Both the position numbers and the translations under genes were made by a program. DNA of 64,000 nucleotides from assembly GCA_017984755.1 (NCBI GenBank), contig JAGNYW010000002.1, positions 1-64,000 of the forward strand, read 5' to 3'. Positions 60,264 through 64,000 of this stretch are shown piece after piece. The stretch's first letter is position 1, and every line of letters starts with the position of its first letter. The stretch is from Methyloversatilis sp. (lineage in GTDB: Bacteria > Pseudomonadota > Gammaproteobacteria > Burkholderiales > Rhodocyclaceae). Under the pieces are notes generated by a model. The model worked only from the letters and a program-made list of their open reading frames with translations. It was not told the DNA's origin and ran no database searches.

Positions 60264-61427
60264 ATGTCAGATTATCTATTCACCTCGGAATCGGTATCGG
60301 AAGGCCACCCGGACAAGGTGTCCGACCAGATTTCGGATGCCATCCTCGACGCCATCCTGGCGCAGGATCCGACCGCCCGCGTCGCCGCCGAAACGCTCTG
60401 CAACACCGGCCTGGTGGTGCTGGCCGGTGAAATCACGACAACGGCCAACGTCGATTACATCCACGTCGCACGCGATGCAATCAAGCGCATCGGCTATGAC
60501 AACACCGAATACGGCATCGATTACAAGGGTTGCGCCGTGCTGGTCGCCTACGACAAGCAGAGTCCGGACATCGCGCAGGGCGTCGACCGCGCCAGTGACG
60601 ATTACCTGAATCAGGGCGCCGGCGACCAGGGCCTCATGTTCGGCTACGCCTGCGACGAAACGCCGGTGCTGATGCCGCTTGCGATCCACCTGTCGCACCG
60701 TCTGGTCGAGCGTCAGGCTCATCTGCGCAAGGACGGCCGTCTGCCGTGGCTGCGTCCGGACGCCAAAAGCCAGGTCACCATCCGCTACGTCGACGGCAAG
60801 CCGCACAGCATCGACACCGTCGTGCTGTCGACCCAGCACGCGCCGGACATGTCGCTCGAAGCCATCCGCGAGGCGGTCGTCGAAGACATCATCAAGCCGG
60901 TGCTGCCGGCCGAACTGATCAAGGGCGAAATCAAGTATCTGGTCAACCCGACCGGCCGCTTCGTCATCGGCGGCCCGCAGGGCGACTGCGGCCTGACCGG
61001 CCGCAAGATCATCGTCGACACCTATGGCGGTGCGGCACCGCACGGCGGTGGCGCCTTCTCGGGCAAGGATCCGTCCAAGGTCGACCGCTCGGCCGCATAC
61101 GCCGCCCGCTACGTCGCGAAGAACATCGTCGCAGCAGGACTTGCGACGAAGGCTCTGGTCCAGGTGAGCTACGCCATCGGCGTCGCCCAGCCGACTTCCG
61201 TCATGGTCGATACCTACGGCACGGGCAAGATTTCCAACGAGAAGATGACTGAACTCGTGAAGCGCCACTTCGATCTGCGTCCGAAAGGCATCGTGCAGAT
61301 GCTCGACCTGCTGCGCCCGATCTACCAGAAGACCGCGGCCTACGGCCACTTCGGCCGCGATGAGCCGGAATTCAGCTGGGAAGCGATCGACAAGGCTGCC
61401 GCACTGAGGGCCGACGCGGGGCTCTGA
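60264..61427 (+). CDS. metK: S-adenosylmethionine synthetase
   Basis: Makes SAM from methionine and ATP. The 387-residue protein has the N-terminal [22 protein letters not shown], the [12 protein letters not shown] hexapeptide region and the P-loop-like [16 protein letters not shown]. An AAGGAG site lies 6-7 bases before the ATG. The leader of about 125 bases carries a candidate SAM riboswitch. It is divergent from lpxL. Confidence 0.98.
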   Translation: MSDYLFTSESVSEGHPDKVSDQISDAILDAILAQDPTARVAAETLCNTGLVVLAGEITTTANVDYIHVARDAIKRIGYDNTEYGIDYKGCAVLVAYDKQSPDIAQGVDRASDDYLNQGAGDQGLMFGYACDETPVLMPLAIHLSHRLVERQAHLRKDGRLPWLRPDAKSQVTIRYVDGKPHSIDTVVLSTQHAPDMSLEAIREAVVEDIIKPVLPAELIKGEIKYLVNPTGRFVIGGPQGDCGLTGRKIIVDTYGGAAPHGGGAFSGKDPSKVDRSAAYAARYVAKNIVAAGLATKALVQVSYAIGVAQPTSVMVDTYGTGKISNEKMTELVKRHFDLRPKGIVQMLDLLRPIYQKTAAYGHFGRDEPEFSWEAIDKAAALRADAGL

Positions 61428-61452
61428 GAAACGCCGAATCGGTAGCCCGTTC

Positions 61453-61492
61453 GAACGACACCGGGCCGCATTGCCGCGGCCCGGTGTCGTTC
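61453..61492. other. Long perfect hairpin downstream of metK
   Basis: A 17-bp uninterrupted stem (arms 61453-61469 and 61476-61492; GAACGACACCGGGCCGC and its complement) with a 6-base ATTGCC loop, 25 bases after the metK stop. No T-run follows on either side. It may stabilise the metK mRNA 3' end or act as a factor-assisted stop. Confidence 0.7.
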
Positions 61493-61617
61493 ACGGCAGC
61501 CTCGTGCAAGGTCAGCGCACTGAAAATCCGTCGGAAAAATTGACAACCCGGCCCCGCTTTATACGCCGCCCGTTCCAAGCCCATGAATGGCAATGAGAAA
61601 TTCCAACGTTTCTGTCT

Positions 61618-61631
61618 GGCGCCGGATTTGC
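61618..61631 (+). promoter_or_regulatory. Sigma-54 promoter of the PEP-CTERM gene
   Basis: TGGCGCCGGATTTGCTT: GG (61618-61619), exactly 10 bases, then GC (61630-61631), with TGGC and TTGC contexts as in the sigma-54 consensus. The predicted start is near 61643, about 47 bases before the gene. PEP-CTERM genes in related bacteria are driven by sigma-54 and the PrsK/PrsR pair. Confidence 0.65.
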
Positions 61632-61689
61632 TTGGGATAAACACTGGCAACGCCAGCATCACATCCTCTTTGGCCATGGACGTCGAACA

Positions 61690-62310
61690 ATGAAAAAAAT
61701 CCTATCGCGAGTGCGCACCGCACTGGGTTGCGTCGCACTGATCACGACCGGCGTTGCGTACGCGGGCACCGACGACATCGAATTCCCCGACATCACGCCC
61801 TCCAGCACCATCCCGAGCTGCGAGGTCGGTACCTGCGGCAAACTGGTCTGGCCGATATCCGAACTTGCGGACGGCATCATCGCGGACGGACCACCCTTCA
61901 ATGGATTCGCCGGGCTCACCGGTTCGCTCGGCACGATCTCGTTGGATCTCGCCGGCGACTTCGACATAGACGCCTTCTACCTCTGGAACGACATCAACAT
62001 CGTCAACGAGGGCGTGCGCAGCTTCCGTCTCAACTTCTTCGATTCGGCGGATTCCTCCGTCGGCAGTTCCGGCACGCTTTCGGCCGTTTCGAAGTTCGCC
62101 GCCAACGAATACACCTTTGCCTCGGCGTTCAGGCGGGTGAGCCGTGTCGACATGGTGATTCTCGGCGTATCCGGCCGCGTGGAAATCCGCGAGATCGGGT
62201 TTGCCGGCGCGGTGTCGGCACCGATACCCGAACCCGGCTTGCCTGCAATGTTCGGTATCGGGCTCGCCGCAGTCGCCCTGCTTGCCCGTCGCACTGCCGG
62301 CGAAACCTGA
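61690..62310 (+). CDS. PEP-CTERM sorting domain protein
   Basis: A 206-residue exported protein: signal peptide (1-25, RTALGCVALITTGVAYA), a beta-rich body, and a C-terminal IPEPGLPAMFGIGLAAVALLARR tail. Exosortase should process it at the PEP motif. Two cysteines near residues 44 and 49 may pair. The body matches no family I can name. A sigma-54 promoter lies upstream, so expression is probably tied to EPS or floc formation (inference from related systems). Confidence 0.88.
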   Translation: MKKILSRVRTALGCVALITTGVAYAGTDDIEFPDITPSSTIPSCEVGTCGKLVWPISELADGIIADGPPFNGFAGLTGSLGTISLDLAGDFDIDAFYLWNDINIVNEGVRSFRLNFFDSADSSVGSSGTLSAVSKFAANEYTFASAFRRVSRVDMVILGVSGRVEIREIGFAGAVSAPIPEPGLPAMFGIGLAAVALLARRTAGET

Positions 62311-62507
62311 TCGGCCCGTGACCGCGATCCGGACTGGAAGCGCTTGCAACGCTTCGGCCTCATCCGGATCACCCGGCAAACATCATCTGTCGGCAGGTTT
62401 TACACCGGCCCGCTGAACGCGCGTTCAGCGAATCCGCCGGCACGGCACGCCGCATCAACACAAGTTTTGTTACCCATGACCCGCATCCCCCTGCTCGGAG
62501 AACCACG

Positions 62508-63380
62508 ATGACGTCAACGTCGCGCCGCACCTTTACCACCTTCCTGTCTGCCACGATCGTCACACTGTTTCCGACCTTCGGTCACGCGATCGATATCAGC
62601 CATGACGACTTCAGTGATGTATCGACATTACAGCTGAACGGCCGGGCTGCCTCGGTCGGAAATAGCGTCACCGCGAGTGACGGCCTGAAAGTGCTGCGGC
62701 TGACCGACAACTATGGACAGTCCGGTTCGGCCTACCTCAAGACCGCCGTCTCACTGGCGAACAACCTGTCCTTTTCGACCTTCTTTCAGTTCCGCATCAC
62801 TGCCGGCGGCGGTTTCTTCGAAAGCGGCGAATTCGTCAAGGGCGCCGACGGCATCACCTTCGCGCTGAACTCGGTCAGTAACGTCGCCGGTCTGGCGGGC
62901 GACGGCATCGGCTACCAGGGCAACCCCTACAGCGCCTCGATCGAATTCGACACCTTCAACAACGGCGCCCCCAAGGACACGGACGGCAACCATGTCGGCG
63001 TTAATCTTTACGGCTCGACGCGCTCCGTGACCACTGCGCCCGTCACCCAGGCCCTGATGAACAATGGCCAGATCTGGAGTGCGTGGATCGATTACGACGG
63101 GGTGACCGACCTGCTGTCGGTGCGACTCGCCCAGGGCAGCACTGTCACCCGACCGGATACGGCGCTGCTGAGCCATACGGTCGACCTGTATGAGGCGGTG
63201 TATCACCAGGATGTGTATTTCGGCTTCACGTCGGCGACCGGTTCGCTGACCAACACACACGACATCCTGCGGTGGGAAGCGCAGACCCTGGCCGCGCCGG
63301 TGCCGGAACCCGCCACGCTGAGCTTGTTCGGCATCGGCGGCCTGCTGATCGCAGGGGCTGCCGCACGCCGCCGGACCTGA
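62508..63380 (+). CDS. PEP-CTERM protein with L-type lectin-like domain
   Basis: A 290-residue exported protein: signal peptide (about 1-27), a legume-lectin-like beta sandwich (about 30-260) with GADGITFALNS, GDGIGYQGNPYSASIEFDTF and HVGVNLYGS, then a VPEPATLSLFGIGGLLIAG...RRR sorting tail. The motifs around GADGITF and IEFDTFNNG match the metal/sugar-binding side of L-type lectins, so it may bind polysaccharide in the matrix. A GGAG site precedes the ATG. It has no sigma-54 site of its own that fits. Confidence 0.88.
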   Translation: MTSTSRRTFTTFLSATIVTLFPTFGHAIDISHDDFSDVSTLQLNGRAASVGNSVTASDGLKVLRLTDNYGQSGSAYLKTAVSLANNLSFSTFFQFRITAGGGFFESGEFVKGADGITFALNSVSNVAGLAGDGIGYQGNPYSASIEFDTFNNGAPKDTDGNHVGVNLYGSTRSVTTAPVTQALMNNGQIWSAWIDYDGVTDLLSVRLAQGSTVTRPDTALLSHTVDLYEAVYHQDVYFGFTSATGSLTNTHDILRWEAQTLAAPVPEPATLSLFGIGGLLIAGAAARRRT

Positions 63381-63383
63381 CGC

Positions 63384-64000
63384 CTAATCGACCGGATGCC
63401 TTCCTGCGAAGGCATCCACCGAGTTCTCTGCGATGCGGGTCCACAGGTGCTGTTCCGAGCGGAAGCGGTTCCACGGTTCGAACACCTTGCGGAACATCGG
63501 ATTGGCCTTCGCGATTTCCCGATACAGCGCGAACGCTTCCTTCTGGCAAGCAAGCAGGATGTCGCGCGAGAACATGCGCAGCTGCGCGCCGCCTTCTATC
63601 AGCTTCTTCATCGCTGCCGGATTGCGCGCGTCGTAGCGGGCCTGCATGCCGACATGCGCAGCCGCGCAGGCGGCTTCCAGAATGAGCCGGTATTCCTCCG
63701 ACAGGGCTTCGTACGCCTGCCGATTCACGTAAATGCTCAGCTGCGGACCGGCTTCCGCCCAGCCCGGATAGTAGTAATAGGGCGCGACCTTGTAGAAGCC
63801 CAGCTTCAGGTCATCGTATGGTCCGACCCATTCGGCGGCGTCGATGGCGCCCTTTTCCAGCGCCGGATAGACATCCGACCCGGGAATCTGCTGCGGCACC
63901 ACGCCGAGCCGCGTCATGACCTGACCCGCCAGACCGCCGACCCGCATCTTCAGACCCCTTAGATCGGCCACGCTGAGGATTTCACGCCGGAACCAGCCGC
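63384..64000 (-). CDS. TRAP transporter solute-binding protein (DctP family), partial
   Basis: The 3' part (about 205 residues) of a periplasmic binding protein whose start lies beyond the right edge. Reading on from the edge gives GWFRREILSVADLRGLKMRVGG, then VYPALEKGAIDAAEWVGPYDDLKLGF, both typical of DctP/TRAP receptors of the keto-acid or mandelate-like group. It captures an organic acid for a TRAP permease. The arginine in LKMRV usually binds the substrate carboxylate. It converges with the lectin-like gene, 3 bases apart. Confidence 0.9.
   Translation of the reverse strand, partial: GWFRREILSVADLRGLKMRVGGLAGQVMTRLGVVPQQIPGSDVYPALEKGAIDAAEWVGPYDDLKLGFYKVAPYYYYPGWAEAGPQLSIYVNRQAYEALSEEYRLILEAACAAAHVGMQARYDARNPAAMKKLIEGGAQLRMFSRDILLACQKEAFALYREIAKANPMFRKVFEPWNRFRSEQHLWTRIAENSVDAFAGRHPVD

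Noticed and set aside
62440..62507. Sigma-54 site upstream of the lectin-like PEP-CTERM gene
   Set aside because: The best GG...GC pair (CGGCACGGCACGCCGC) has 11 bases between elements and lacks the TTGC context.

Overview
The window looks like chromosome of a high-GC betaproteobacterium, probably Rhodocyclales or a close relative such as Methyloversatilis. This is inferred from gene order and family types, not from a search. Pointers are the argC/bactofilin/erpA block, the rhodanese-grxC-secB-gpsA run, a single-cysteine DksA, a magnesium-type HemB, Coq7-type ubiquinone synthesis, and several PEP-CTERM surface proteins. Nearly all of it is housekeeping DNA with tight operons. I found no insertion sequence, prophage, CRISPR array or tRNA.

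Layout. 1-6.3 kb: the promoter and leader of an rRNA operon running off the left edge, then tyrS, anmK, erpA, a bactofilin, argC and rpsI-rplM. 6.3-6.7 kb: a spacer with a candidate small RNA. 6.7-15.8 kb: osmC-like, coq7, rppH, proS, a lytic transglycosylase, a degenerate response regulator behind ffh, and two membrane proteins. 15.9-19.8 kb: type IV pilus pilB-pilC-pilD. 19.9-26.2 kb: fmdB-like, DUF502, aspS, a secreted RNase with its barstar, nudB, hsp20, argB and a nucleotidase. 26.2-31.4 kb: hemB, a second candidate small RNA, engB, cytochrome c4, a ferritin-like protein and msrPQ.

31.4-37.2 kb holds three exported proteins on one strand: a PEP-CTERM protein, a large ExeM/NucH-type nuclease with C-terminal RTX-like repeats, and a 5'-nucleotidase with a PEP-CTERM-like tail. 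Together they could degrade extracellular DNA and release nucleosides and phosphate. 37.4-48.7 kb: bioC, bioB, comF, trmL, gpsA, secB, grxC, rhodanese, gpmA, envC, ctpA and a MoeB/ThiF protein. 48.8-60.1 kb (all minus): NDH-2, dsbB, hslVU, a tandem-STAS protein, a ZnuD-like TonB receptor with a small metal-ligand-rich protein and dksA, then DUF484, dapF and lpxL. 60.1-64 kb: a probable SAM-binding pseudoknot leader before metK, two PEP-CTERM proteins (one with a good sigma-54 promoter), and the 3' part of a TRAP transporter binding protein.

The most unusual content is RNA and regulation. There are two unannotated candidate sRNAs with strong terminators and exposed CCUCC-type (anti-Shine-Dalgarno) segments, a SAM-II/SAM-V-like leader on metK, a FixJ-like regulator lacking its phosphoacceptor aspartate, and a bioC frame with no usual start codon near its conserved beginning.
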